A stretch of 64,000 nt of DNA, taken from NCBI RefSeq assembly GCF_001484685.1, contig NZ_CP012200.1:862321-926320 (forward strand). The letters run 5' to 3'. The notes below the pieces were generated by a model. It was not told the DNA's origin, ran no database searches, and worked only from the letters and a program-made list of their open reading frames with translations. This DNA is from Thermococcus sp. 2319x1 (GTDB lineage Archaea > Methanobacteriota_B > Thermococci > Thermococcales > Thermococcaceae). The position numbers and the translations under genes are program-made. How positions within the stretch are numbered: position 1 is the stretch's first letter; each line of letters starts with the position of its first letter. Of this stretch, positions 18,533 to 26,888 are shown piece after piece.

Positions 18533-18540
18533 AATTTAAG
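18533..18540 (-). promoter_or_regulatory. Promoter of the trp operon
   Basis: On the minus strand AAAGACTTAAATTGG contains a BRE-like purine stretch and a TATA box (CTTAAATT). Transcription would start near 18510. Two GAGCTC palindromes lie in the leader about 20 bases apart. The GGTGATG repeat of the aro operon is not found here, so trp may be controlled separately. Confidence 0.55.
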
Positions 18541-18745
18541 TCTTTGGACATGCTGAGGTATCCACGACACTGTTAGGATAAAGCTGTGTGGTGTCAGGTT
18601 TAAATCTCTGAAACTACCTCTGAAAAAGAAGGAGAACATGTTAGAAACATTTCTGGAATATTCAGAAAAGAAAAGCCCCCCATGGAGAAGCCCTTAAGAG
18701 CTTTAGAAGCAGCAAAAGCGTCGAAAAATTTGGAGAAAAGAGGGA
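18541..18745. other. Intergenic stretch with an IS-end-like sequence
   Basis: No gene is seen here. ACTGTTAGGATAA at 18569-18581 is nearly identical to the terminal inverted repeats of the dead IS element at 36935-37640 (ACTGTTAAGATAA left, ACTGTTAGGATAA right). No partner end is found nearby. A short frame from 18634 is broken after 19 codons. The place coincides with the visible fall in G+C between the trp operon and the next genes. Confidence 0.4.
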
Positions 18746-19870
18746 CTAACTTACCTGCTTCACTCCAAGGTCTTCGAGCTTGAGGTAGGCATATATATAA
18801 AGCTCCTCGTTGGTCTTTGGGTCTTTATATCCATAAGTTCCCTCACCCTCTATCACGAGAGGCAGGTAAGGGGAGATCTTTCCTTTTCCACTCAATGAGA
18901 GTCCCTCCGCTCCGGCGTAACTCCATTGAGCTTCTACAACCTTGAATGAGAGGCCTCCAAGCGTAATACTTCCATCCGGTTTTGTCTCCCAGGTCCATGT
19001 GTGCAGTCCATCGCTCCAGGTTCCGCTCTGTGGAACGAGCAAGTTGTAATCTTCCCATGTGTACCATATCCCGAAGTGAATTGTCGCAAACCAACCCATG
19101 TAGAGGTAGCTCAAATCATGGTCAACCTTAGAGAGAATGTCATTGTCACCCTCAAAGTAGGGGAACAAACCGCTCTGGAATGGCGTTGGATTGTAGAATG
19201 CAAATGTTTTTCCATTGTATTCAATTCTCATCCCCACAAACTGTGCGTCTCCCCCATAGGGGGATAATGCCCCAAACCATGCGATATCCCATGGATAAAT
19301 AGCCGCAGTGGTCTGGTTGCTCTTGTACCAAATTGTTATTGTTAACTTTTCCTCTAAGCTTTCGGCCTTTATTGGAGTAACTATCGTCCGATACGCCCAA
19401 ACCTCGAATTCGCCCAAATCTTTTTTGTTCATCTGAATATCCTGCCCATAAACATGGATAGTTTCCTTTCCAATTTTCTTCTCAATTTCATACTCATACA
19501 TAGGGGCTGTTTGATTTGGTTTGATCTTGTAGTAGTATTTGTAGTAAGTTATGATGTACCTTTTTCCATTAAGTTCGAAGGGAGCGTACTCCCATGGTTT
19601 CCAATAAGCTTCCTCTGTGGGGGTTTGGGTGGTTGTAGTTTGAGTTGGAATCTCGGTTGTGGTGGTTGTAGTGTAAGTTGTGGTTGTTTGTGTGGGGGAA
19701 GAAGTCGTTGTGGTTTGAGTTTGAGCGGTTGTGGTGTGGGGAGGAGTTTCGGTTTGTGAAGTCTGTGTTGTGGTAGAAGTTTCCTGAGTCTTTGTTCCTC
19801 CTCCAATGCAGCCAGCTATAAAAACCAAACCCACCAAAAAGAAAGCCAACAGGGTGCTAAATTTTCTCAT
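18746..19870 (-). CDS. Secreted lipoprotein with Thr-rich stalk
   Basis: A 374-residue protein with a signal peptide and lipobox (LVFIAGCIGGG, Cys about 21), then some 70 residues almost wholly Thr, Gln, Ser and Pro, as in O-glycosylated stalks of Thermococcales surface proteins. The rest is a globular domain rich in aromatic residues (YYKYYYKIK, GIWYTWEDYN, HTWTWETK). I do not recognise the domain. It is anchored outside the membrane by inference. A GGAGG-type ribosome site precedes ATG 19870 and a TATA box lies at 19923-19934. Monocistronic. Confidence 0.8.
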   Translation of the reverse strand: MRKFSTLLAFFLVGLVFIAGCIGGGTKTQETSTTTQTSQTETPPHTTTAQTQTTTTSSPTQTTTTYTTTTTTEIPTQTTTTQTPTEEAYWKPWEYAPFELNGKRYIITYYKYYYKIKPNQTAPMYEYEIEKKIGKETIHVYGQDIQMNKKDLGEFEVWAYRTIVTPIKAESLEEKLTITIWYKSNQTTAAIYPWDIAWFGALSPYGGDAQFVGMRIEYNGKTFAFYNPTPFQSGLFPYFEGDNDILSKVDHDLSYLYMGWFATIHFGIWYTWEDYNLLVPQSGTWSDGLHTWTWETKPDGSITLGGLSFKVVEAQWSYAGAEGLSLSGKGKISPYLPLVIEGEGTYGYKDPKTNEELYIYAYLKLEDLGVKQVS

Positions 19871-19922
19871 ACCCTTTTCCTCCCCGATTTTGGAGACTTA
19901 CGTTACTATTTTGGACATTCAT

Positions 19923-19934
19923 CCTTAAATATTT
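19923..19934 (-). promoter_or_regulatory. TATA box of the lipoprotein gene
   Basis: Minus-strand AAATATTTAAGG lies about 55 bases before the start codon, giving a leader of roughly 30 bases that includes GGGGAGGAAAAGGG. Confidence 0.5.
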
Positions 19935-20017
19935 TTCTCTTATTCAAAATGAACCAAAAATTTGACGAAAATAATTCTAAGATCGAACCTTAAATCTTGA
20001 CATTAACATAGTAAATT

Positions 20018-20464
20018 TTAGCCCTTTAGATACCCTTCAAGCTCTCTCAACACTTCCATTTGTTCTTGAGTCTCGACTGCGGAAGGCTTAAGAGAACGCA
20101 CCTTTGCAAGGGCTTCCCTTAAAGAAAGTCCGTAAGCGTGCATAAGGTATGCAGTTACCACAGTTCCGCTTCTTCCACTTCCACCGAGGCAATGTATCAG
20201 GACCTTTTTGCCTTCTTTGGTTTTCTTTTCTATCCACTCGACAATCTTAAGCAGCTCCCCTAAAGATGGTGCGGTAAAGTCCTCTATTGGTGCATAAAGA
20301 ACTTCAACGCCTCTTTTGCTAAGTTCCTCCAAGTCGTAATACAGCTCGTATTCGTAGGTAAGAACAACCACAGCATCAAATTTTTCCGCAATTTCTGGAA
20401 TGTCTTCCGGGTAGGGCATAGGTGAAAAAGCCACCTTCCCGTCAACGAACTTCGGATACACCAT
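20018..20464 (-). CDS. Dual-specificity protein phosphatase
   Basis: A 148-residue cysteine phosphatase. The signature P-loop HCLGGSGRSG starts at 91 with nucleophile Cys92 and Arg98; Asp63 in IEDFTAPS is the likely general acid. The size and N-terminus (MVYPKFVDGKVAFS) resemble the small archaeal phosphatase described from Thermococcus kodakarensis. I chose ATG 20464: the minus-strand TATA box at 20497-20506 puts the transcript start near 20476, downstream of the in-frame ATG 20482. Confidence 0.85.
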   Translation of the reverse strand: MVYPKFVDGKVAFSPMPYPEDIPEIAEKFDAVVVLTYEYELYYDLEELSKRGVEVLYAPIEDFTAPSLGELLKIVEWIEKKTKEGKKVLIHCLGGSGRSGTVVTAYLMHAYGLSLREALAKVRSLKPSAVETQEQMEVLRELEGYLKG

Positions 20465-20496
20465 TTTTAGTCCCCATCCCAAAATTCGCTGGATAA

Positions 20497-20506
20497 CATT
20501 ATAAAC
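20497..20506 (-). promoter_or_regulatory. TATA box of the phosphatase gene
   Basis: GTTTATAATG on the minus strand; it decides the downstream start at 20464. Confidence 0.5.
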
Positions 20507-20538
20507 TCTTACGCCGATCTTCAGTTAAGGTGAGGAAA

Positions 20539-22140
20539 ATGAGAAAAAAAGAGCTTGGGCTCTTTCTGCCAGTTTTGATTTTTATAGGAATCTTGTGGTT
20601 TTTCAGACCGTGGTTCCATGGAATTGTCATGAGCTTTTACCGAAATCCAACGATAATATACCTCTTCATCATATTAGCAGCCATCTTAATATACAGCTCC
20701 AAGAAAAGGTTTGTTGAAGGAAATACAAAAAGGAATGCCTCATTGGGAGGCACCTTTGCCTTGGTGATTCTCTTATTGATCATTATCTCGGTATTCACTG
20801 GAGCCCTTTCAAACACGGCCCTCTACAAAGAATACCACCCAACTCAAGTTTCAAATGAGCTTGAGCTTTCAAGCAGCAAGATAAGGATTTTGCCCAAGCT
20901 AACCGCATACCGTTATGCGGTCGATACGATAGAATACGCCCGATATACACTGGGTTCTTCCCATTTAACCATTAGGGACGGAACTCCGGTCTGGGGGTTC
21001 TTCATAATACCGGATGGAGCGTGGAACGCAATAAGGCTCAAAGACAAAGGTGTTCTCTTCGTTGACATGAACACTACCCAAGCAAGAATGGAAAGAATCG
21101 AGAACGAACTCCAAGTCGGCCCGGGAATGCAGATTTTTGACAACCTTGAGTGGAATCTCTACAAAAAGCACTATCTAATAGACCTCGACATTCCGCGGGC
21201 ACTCTATCACGAGGGCAAGATTTACATTGTTATTCCCTACATCTCGTACAGCTTCCGCGTCTTTTACACCGTTCCCAAATGGGGAGGAGTTTTAATAGTT
21301 GATGAAGAGGGCAACGTTGAGGATTTAACTCCAGAAGAAGCCCTTAAAGATGAACGCCTCAAGGACTTTCCAATCTTTCCAGAGCTTTTAACAAGAAAGA
21401 TCGTCCATGCCCAGAACTACTGGAAGGAAAGTGTGCTTTCAAACGTAAAGAACCTCTGGCTTCACCACGAGAACCAGATAGAGCTAATAGACGTGAGCGG
21501 CCAAGGAAACAGACAGCCCTTCTTAGTCATTGCCAACGATGGGAGGGAATACTGGATGATTGCGGTGGAGCCATACGGTAGGGCACATGGACTGGCTGCC
21601 ATATATTTAATCAATGCCCAAACCGGAGAAATGAGCCAAGTAAAGTTTGAAACTCCCCTTACCGGCCCTGTAAAAGCCATAGACTATGTTAAAAAAGCCC
21701 TCCCAACATTTGACTGGAGCCAGTTCATGGCTGTTGAACCGATTCCAATCTTTCTAAACGGAGAACTCTGGTGGAGAGTTGCAATAATTCCCGGAAGCGG
21801 TTCGGGTGTTGCGAAGATAGCTTTTGTAAACGCAGAGACCAAAGAAGTGAAGATTTTTGAAAACGAAGACGAAGTTAGAGCATTCCTTCTCTATGGGCAG
21901 GTAGGAGCAAAGATTGAAGAGATCAGCGGGATTGTTGGGGCAATTTACTCATACATCAAAGATGGGAACACCCACTGGATACTAATAATTGACAATGAAA
22001 CCCTCTACCTAAGTGCAGGTCAGCTGAGTGATGAGCTCATCCTCAAAGTGCTTGGCCTGAGAGAAGGGGATAACGTAACTGTAAAAATGAGTGAAGGGCG
22101 GGTCGTAGAGATCGAGAAAATGTGGAGGCAAGGAACATGA
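20539..22140 (+). CDS. Membrane-anchored protein of unknown function
   Basis: A 533-residue protein. Three hydrophobic helices lie in the first 90 residues (LFLPVLIFIGILWFF, IIYLFIILAAILIY, FALVILLLIIISVF); the remaining 440 residues are soluble and probably outside. That part has repeated beta-like units such as PFLVIANDGREYWMIAVEPYG, TGEMSQVKFETP and GELWWRVAIIPGSGSG, suggesting a repeat-built fold. I do not recognise the family. ATG 20539 follows AAGGTGAGG; GTG 20530 is the alternative. It overlaps the next gene by 4 bases. Confidence 0.75.
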   Translation: MRKKELGLFLPVLIFIGILWFFRPWFHGIVMSFYRNPTIIYLFIILAAILIYSSKKRFVEGNTKRNASLGGTFALVILLLIIISVFTGALSNTALYKEYHPTQVSNELELSSSKIRILPKLTAYRYAVDTIEYARYTLGSSHLTIRDGTPVWGFFIIPDGAWNAIRLKDKGVLFVDMNTTQARMERIENELQVGPGMQIFDNLEWNLYKKHYLIDLDIPRALYHEGKIYIVIPYISYSFRVFYTVPKWGGVLIVDEEGNVEDLTPEEALKDERLKDFPIFPELLTRKIVHAQNYWKESVLSNVKNLWLHHENQIELIDVSGQGNRQPFLVIANDGREYWMIAVEPYGRAHGLAAIYLINAQTGEMSQVKFETPLTGPVKAIDYVKKALPTFDWSQFMAVEPIPIFLNGELWWRVAIIPGSGSGVAKIAFVNAETKEVKIFENEDEVRAFLLYGQVGAKIEEISGIVGAIYSYIKDGNTHWILIIDNETLYLSAGQLSDELILKVLGLREGDNVTVKMSEGRVVEIEKMWRQGT

Positions 22141-22700
22141 GAAAAACATTTCTCGCCTTTCTTCTCTTTTTAATTGTCTTGGTTTCCCTTTGTATAACTC
22201 GGCCCTCAACCACCCCTACCCCCCCACCAAACGAGGCTTCAAAGGTTGTTTCATTTCTAAATGAAGCCAAAGAAAATCTTAATAAATGTAATACTACCTT
22301 AAAATCACCCTTAAACCCCCAGAGCGATCCAGCATACCTCAACATGACTATCCTAAACGAAACAACGCTTAAACTAAATGGCGAGTTATATAAATATGTG
22401 GTTTTAGGTGTGCAAGATGTTAACTTCTCAGGTGAAGTGTTGTTTAAAGGATACAGAATAATATGGAACACTCCAAAGAATCTCACAACTACAGGGGGAC
22501 AGAGAATCGATTTTAAAATTTACAAAGGAAGTTCAGTTGTTGACTCATTCATATACTGGTACATACCGTTTCAGCTTGATTCTTACTGTGTCTCAATTTA
22601 TACCAAAACTCTGAGTCTTCCAGAAGAAAAGATGACCTTCATTTTCATCCACATAGAGGAGAAAGATTTGTGGATGGCTCTGGCAAAAAATAAATATTAG
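22137..22700 (+). CDS. Small secreted or membrane-anchored protein, unknown
   Basis: A 187-residue protein with an N-terminal hydrophobic signal or anchor (TFLAFLLFLIVLVSLCI) followed by a Pro/Thr stretch (TRPSTTPTPPP); the Cys at the signal end could be lipidated. The rest is an unrecognised beta-rich domain. ATG 22137 overlaps the preceding stop (ATGA), so the two are co-expressed. Confidence 0.65.
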   Translation: MRKTFLAFLLFLIVLVSLCITRPSTTPTPPPNEASKVVSFLNEAKENLNKCNTTLKSPLNPQSDPAYLNMTILNETTLKLNGELYKYVVLGVQDVNFSGEVLFKGYRIIWNTPKNLTTTGGQRIDFKIYKGSSVVDSFIYWYIPFQLDSYCVSIYTKTLSLPEEKMTFIFIHIEEKDLWMALAKNKY

Positions 22701-22728
22701 TTCTACTCTATTGACTTTGGTGAACTGA

Positions 22729-23133
22729 ATGGAAAGAAGCACTAAGGCATTCATCTTTCTTATCTTTGCAACTCCATTGTGGGCCCTAGTAGCTTTTGGG
22801 ATAGAAAAACTTGAAAGCATGTATGGCAAAATTTCCCCGGAAATTCTTATCTTTGTTTATCCGACTCTTATTGTGGCTTTAGTATCTACGCTCTTTCTAT
22901 GGAAGTTGCGGATTTCTCTTCTAGAATTTGCTGTAATGGCAAGTATCGTTCCCCTCATAGTTGTAATAGCACTTTCCGTAGTTACCATGATTGAAGATCT
23001 TCTCTCCAGCTCTTATCACAGCGACGATTCAGGATTTTTTATTTTCTTTCTCTTTTATCTGTTCCCTGTGGTTTCTTTCCTTTTAGGGGCAATTATGTAC
23101 TACACCATAACCCGTTTAAAGGGTGATGCATAA
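22729..23133 (+). CDS. Four-helix membrane protein, unknown
   Basis: A 134-residue protein made almost wholly of hydrophobic segments (about four helices, near residues 7-24, 36-60, 66-87 and 105-125). I recognise no family. It ends in TAATG, sharing bases with the next gene's start, so both are translated from one message. Confidence 0.6.
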   Translation: MERSTKAFIFLIFATPLWALVAFGIEKLESMYGKISPEILIFVYPTLIVALVSTLFLWKLRISLLEFAVMASIVPLIVVIALSVVTMIEDLLSSSYHSDDSGFFIFFLFYLFPVVSFLLGAIMYYTITRLKGDA

Positions 23134-23684
23134 TGAAACGCCAAACTTTCGTTCTAATTTTAATTTCCATTGTGCTTTTGCTTCTCTTAACCCCCATAAG
23201 ACTCGCTATAATGATTTTGCTTGACATAAGCGACGTCTCTAAGCTTCTGCCACGTAGCGTCTCTTTCTTACCAATAACTGGAAGTGTCTTGTCTGCGTTT
23301 ATTGTGGGATTTTTAGTTAAAATTGTGGCGTTGGAGATTTATAAAGAAGAAAAACCAGCCAGAATATCTTTTTTGGTGGTCTTTTTCATTGCGCTTTTTA
23401 TCTCTATGTATATAATCAACGTTCCCAGCATTGGGCCCTCTCCACAGAAAGTCATCTACTACACCCTTTATGAAAATGAAGCTTATGTCAACCCATATTT
23501 CGGAGAAATTTCTCTTCCCTTTAAAGAAAGGGACTGGACAAAAGAATATGGTCTAAGACGTAGCAGAGACCCAAAGAGAAAGGAGGGAAGGCTTATCAAT
23601 GCCACGATGCTTCAGCAAGGCAACAAAGCTGTGTACTTAGAATGCTCGGATGTGATGGCCTATGGAAGGCTAATTCTGTACTGA
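23133..23684 (+). CDS. Membrane protein with extracellular tail, unknown
   Basis: A 183-residue protein with three hydrophobic helices in the first 100 residues and a hydrophilic tail ending GNKAVYLECSDVMAYGRLILY. This tail resembles the end of the truncated gene at 37643-37892 (GNTAVYIDYSRVMGFDRVIILYG), so the two may come from one lineage-specific family. Coupled to the preceding gene. Confidence 0.6.
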   Translation: MKRQTFVLILISIVLLLLLTPIRLAIMILLDISDVSKLLPRSVSFLPITGSVLSAFIVGFLVKIVALEIYKEEKPARISFLVVFFIALFISMYIINVPSIGPSPQKVIYYTLYENEAYVNPYFGEISLPFKERDWTKEYGLRRSRDPKRKEGRLINATMLQQGNKAVYLECSDVMAYGRLILY

Positions 23685-23726
23685 GAAAAAGGGGAAGTTA
23701 TTGAACTGGCTTCAATCTTGAGCTAG

Positions 23727-24515
23727 CTATTCCCTTATGAACAAAGCCGCGCCCATGCCAAAGTATGATGGGCATGCATAAGCAGTTCTTTTAACCGTCA
23801 TTGGCACCTTCTTTAAAACCCCATAAAGGACGAGTAGCTGCCAGTAGCTGTCCGGCAAAGCTTTGTTTATCAGCTCATCCGGCATCTCGAGGAGCTCCTC
23901 AAGTCTGTTTTCTTCAATTATTCTCATGACAATCTTGTCATATTCCTTAGCCTCCGGTGCGTAACCGTATGGGCCGTTGCCATGTGCATGGGCATGATCC
24001 GCACTCGCTACGAAGGCCACCCTTTTTCCATAACTTTCGAGAGCTTCACCAATAACCTCCCCAAATTTAACAAGCGTTTCTTTCGGAATGTGCCGTGCGG
24101 GAGTTAAAAGCACCAATGGTCTCTTTTCCAAGAAATGAAGAGGTATGAGCTCTCCCCAGGTTAGAGGAAAACGGGAGTATTCTCCGCTCAGCGAGGCAAA
24201 GTTTATGTCAACCACGGGCAAACCTTCAGCCTTTGCCCTTAGGTATATCTCCTTAGCAAGCTCTTTGTCCGTTTTGTATTCTCCTGAAAGCTGCACTCCA
24301 GCAAAACCGAGCCACGAAATCAGATTTTCAGCCATTATAACACCAAGGGCTTCGCTCATGCGAATGTTGTGGGGGCTTATAAGAACATAAACCTCTGCCC
24401 TTGAAAGCTCCTTGCCAATTTTCTTAAGAACCTCTGCAAGCTTTTTTGTTTCCTCATCCTCTGGCTTGAGAACGGGATTTCCATGGGGCATCATAGCAGC
24501 ACCGATTAACATCAT
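23727..24515 (-). CDS. LigB-like (class III extradiol dioxygenase fold) protein
   Basis: A 262-residue protein. AAMMPHGNP near the N-terminus, ISPHN, LTPARH and ASADHAHAHGNGPYG give the His-rich metal site of the LigB/MEMO fold. The archaeal family's substrate is not known to me; MEMO-like proteins are often not dioxygenases. ATG 24515 follows GGGAGTGAG, and the gene lies directly after threonine synthase; a longer frame to 24539 would overlap that gene. Confidence 0.75.
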   Translation of the reverse strand: MMLIGAAMMPHGNPVLKPEDEETKKLAEVLKKIGKELSRAEVYVLISPHNIRMSEALGVIMAENLISWLGFAGVQLSGEYKTDKELAKEIYLRAKAEGLPVVDINFASLSGEYSRFPLTWGELIPLHFLEKRPLVLLTPARHIPKETLVKFGEVIGEALESYGKRVAFVASADHAHAHGNGPYGYAPEAKEYDKIVMRIIEENRLEELLEMPDELINKALPDSYWQLLVLYGVLKKVPMTVKRTAYACPSYFGMGAALFIRE

Positions 24516-24516
24516 C

Positions 24517-25668
24517 TCACTCCCCAAAACACTCTTCAAAGGATTCCAAGAGGCATTCCTCCACTTTTGGAGCTTTAATGTAGCTTAAAGTCTTCAATCC
24601 GGCTCCGGTGAGAATGCCAACGACCTTCGCCCCTTTTTCAATAGCCTCTCTTTCTCTAAGTTTTCTTATTGCAGCTACTCCCGTTGCAGAAGCAGGCTGA
24701 ACAAAGAGGCCTTCTCTGCCAAGGGCTCTCTGTGCTTCCAGTATTTCCTCATCTCTAACGGTAACGCATAGACCGCTAAGTTCTTTCAAACGCCTCAACA
24801 CTGCATTCCCGCTTGGCGGGTAGGGGTTTTCTATGGCGTGGGCTATCGTGTGTGGACTCTTAAAGCGCTCTATTTTCTCTTTCCCCTCCCTGAACGCCCT
24901 GCATATAGGCGAACAGCCCTCTGCTTGAACCACCACAAAACGAGGGAGGTTCTCGATTAACCCACTCTTTTTAAGCTCTAAAAACCCCTTCACAACTCCT
25001 CTCAATAACCCTCCCGAGGAAGTAGGGACTAAAACATAATCCGGCGTTATCTCCTCAATTATCTCAAAGCTTATACTCTTGTAACCTTCTACTCTGAAGG
25101 GATCATCCGAGTTTATGAAGTATATACCCTTTTTCTGGCCTATTTCAAGGCTTTTGTAATAGAGCTCCCCGTAATCTCCGTGAACCTTAACGATTTTTGC
25201 CCCATAAACTTCTAAAGCTTTGAGTTTTTCTTCTGCTATCGTCGATGAAACGAGGATGTACGTTTCGAGGCCAGCAAAAGCTCCATAAGCGGCCACACTT
25301 GCTGCCATATTGCCCGTTGATACGGTTCCAATCTTTTTAAAGCCAAGCTGAAGAGCCCTATGGATGCCCAGATAAGTTCCCCTGTCCTTAAAGCTCCACG
25401 TGGGATTTGTGGTTTCGTTTTTGAGATAGACTTTAACTCCGATCTCCCTTGAGAGCTTTTTAGCCTTCGTCAGTGGGGTATCCCCTTCCCCAAGACTTAG
25501 CTCTGGCTTAAGGTCAAATGGGAAAAATCCAGAGAATCTCTTCCAAACTCTTCTCCCTATCCCGGGAACGCTCTCGAAAGGTTCAAGCTCTAAAGGCTCC
25601 CCGCACTCACACCTCTGGTAGGGTTTCCTCATTGAGTATTCCCTTCCACATGCGGTGCATTTAAGCAT
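24517..25668 (-). CDS. thrC: Threonine synthase
   Basis: A 383-residue PLP fold-type-II enzyme converting O-phosphohomoserine to threonine. An N-terminal zinc ribbon (CTACGREY ... CECG) precedes the catalytic domain with the PLP lysine in TWSFKDRGT, STGNMAASVAAYGA and the phosphate loop SSGGLLRG. LTGAGLKT closes the fold. The zinc ribbon is usual in archaeal ThrC. A second, shorter fold-type-II protein lies at 28687. Confidence 0.85.
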   Translation of the reverse strand: MLKCTACGREYSMRKPYQRCECGEPLELEPFESVPGIGRRVWKRFSGFFPFDLKPELSLGEGDTPLTKAKKLSREIGVKVYLKNETTNPTWSFKDRGTYLGIHRALQLGFKKIGTVSTGNMAASVAAYGAFAGLETYILVSSTIAEEKLKALEVYGAKIVKVHGDYGELYYKSLEIGQKKGIYFINSDDPFRVEGYKSISFEIIEEITPDYVLVPTSSGGLLRGVVKGFLELKKSGLIENLPRFVVVQAEGCSPICRAFREGKEKIERFKSPHTIAHAIENPYPPSGNAVLRRLKELSGLCVTVRDEEILEAQRALGREGLFVQPASATGVAAIRKLREREAIEKGAKVVGILTGAGLKTLSYIKAPKVEECLLESFEECFGE

Positions 25669-25687
25669 AAAGCCACCTCCAACATGC

Positions 25688-26524
25688 TTATATACCTTTT
25701 GCGACTTTTCCTAGAACTTCTCTGATTATCTTTGCTGTTGCAAAGGCTGTTATTCCCTTATAATCGTAGTTGGGGTTGACTTCAACTACATCAAAAGCCA
25801 CAACTTCAGCATTTAGGCCTTTTATCACTTCAACAAGCTCCCTCGTGCTCAGACCTCCGGGCTCAGGATTTCCCACTCCAGGAGCAAAGGCCGGATCGAG
25901 GACGTCCATGTCAAACGAAAGGTAGGCTTTTTCAAAGGGCACATCCACCTTCCGGCCATGGTATACCTCAGAAGCTGAGATAATCCTTATCCCCTGCTTC
26001 TCTGCAAATTCAATCTGCTCTTTGGTAGGAGCCCTAACCCCTATCTGGACTACCTGTTCTCCCCTCACAAAATCTTCTTCCACAAGCCTTCTAACAGTAC
26101 ACGCGTGGGAGTATCTGTCTCCTTCGTATTCAGGGTACAAATCCGGATGGGCATCGAAATATATAAGGCCAAATTCCTCTCTGGAAACATTTTTCAAAGC
26201 CCGAAAAGTTGCATACGTTACCGAGTGATCTCCTCCAAGAAAGAGGAAAAGTTCTCCATTGTAATGACTTTTAACGAGTTCATGAACCTTCCCAACAAGC
26301 TCCTCAAAGCTTTCTGCCCTTACATCCCCTAAATCTTTGTAACTCCAGTGCTCGGCAAGGTTCACAAGATCCTCATTAAAGCTGTTGTAAAGCTCCTCGG
26401 AAGTTGCCTCTCTTATTGCCCTTGGCCCTTCAGCACAGCCCCTTCTAAAGGAAGAGGAGTTATCCCACGGAATCCCAAGGATGTAAAGGTTTGGCTTTTC
26501 AGACGAGGGGATTCCAAAGAGCAT
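25688..26524 (-). CDS. speB: Agmatinase/arginase-family ureohydrolase
   Basis: A 278-residue binuclear manganese hydrolase. The ligands are seen in FLGGDHSVTY, IYFDAHPDLY and SFDMDVLDPAFAPG, with EVNPNYD near the end. The likely reaction is agmatine to putrescine plus urea; arginase or guanidinobutyrase cannot be excluded. Its start codon touches the stop of the tRNA-binding protein gene upstream on the same strand, so the two are probably one transcript. Confidence 0.8.
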   Translation of the reverse strand: MLFGIPSSEKPNLYILGIPWDNSSSFRRGCAEGPRAIREATSEELYNSFNEDLVNLAEHWSYKDLGDVRAESFEELVGKVHELVKSHYNGELFLFLGGDHSVTYATFRALKNVSREEFGLIYFDAHPDLYPEYEGDRYSHACTVRRLVEEDFVRGEQVVQIGVRAPTKEQIEFAEKQGIRIISASEVYHGRKVDVPFEKAYLSFDMDVLDPAFAPGVGNPEPGGLSTRELVEVIKGLNAEVVAFDVVEVNPNYDYKGITAFATAKIIREVLGKVAKGI

Positions 26525-26854
26525 TTACCACACCTTCGTTCCTATTGGAACTTCATCCGGAACTGGCAGAAGATAAACTTTGCCGTCTTCGCTCTCGGCA
26601 ACTATAAGCATCCCCTGACTCTCAACACCTGAAAGCTTCTTGGGCTTCAGGTTTAAGACGAAAATGAACCTCTTTCCTTCAAGATCCTCGGGAGCGTATT
26701 GGTCAGCCAGACCGGTTATTATATTCCTCTGCTCGCTTCCAAAATCAACTTCGAGTTTTATGAGCTTCTTCGTTCTCTTCAGCTTTTCAGCTTTCTTAAC
26801 GAGGCCCACTCTAAGGTCGAACTTCCAGAATTCATTGACATCATAAAGTTCCAT
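26525..26854 (-). CDS. MetG C-terminal-like (EMAP/Trbp111) tRNA-binding protein
   Basis: A 109-residue OB-fold protein: KFDLRVGLVKKAEKL, KLIKLEVDFGSEQRNIITGLA, FVLNLKPKKLSGVESQGMLI and LPVPDEVPIGTKVW match the tRNA-binding domain found free or fused to methionyl-tRNA synthetase; in Thermococcales it is a separate beta subunit. ATG 26854 follows GGTGAAAT; the longer frame upstream overlaps the MFS gene. Confidence 0.87.
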   Translation of the reverse strand: MELYDVNEFWKFDLRVGLVKKAEKLKRTKKLIKLEVDFGSEQRNIITGLADQYAPEDLEGKRFIFVLNLKPKKLSGVESQGMLIVAESEDGKVYLLPVPDEVPIGTKVW

Positions 26855-26888
26855 AGATTTCACCACAAAAATTGGGGAAAGCGAATAT

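Noticed and set aside
19549-19760. Simple-sequence repeat in the lipoprotein gene taken as a mobile repeat
   Set aside because: It codes for a Thr/Gln stalk common in surface proteins of these archaea and has no regular unit.
19454-19806. Long frames across the Thr-rich stalk on both strands
   Set aside because: They are shadows of the ACA/CAA-type codon repeats of the lipoprotein, made of Gly/Cys or Pro/Leu runs, with no start signals.
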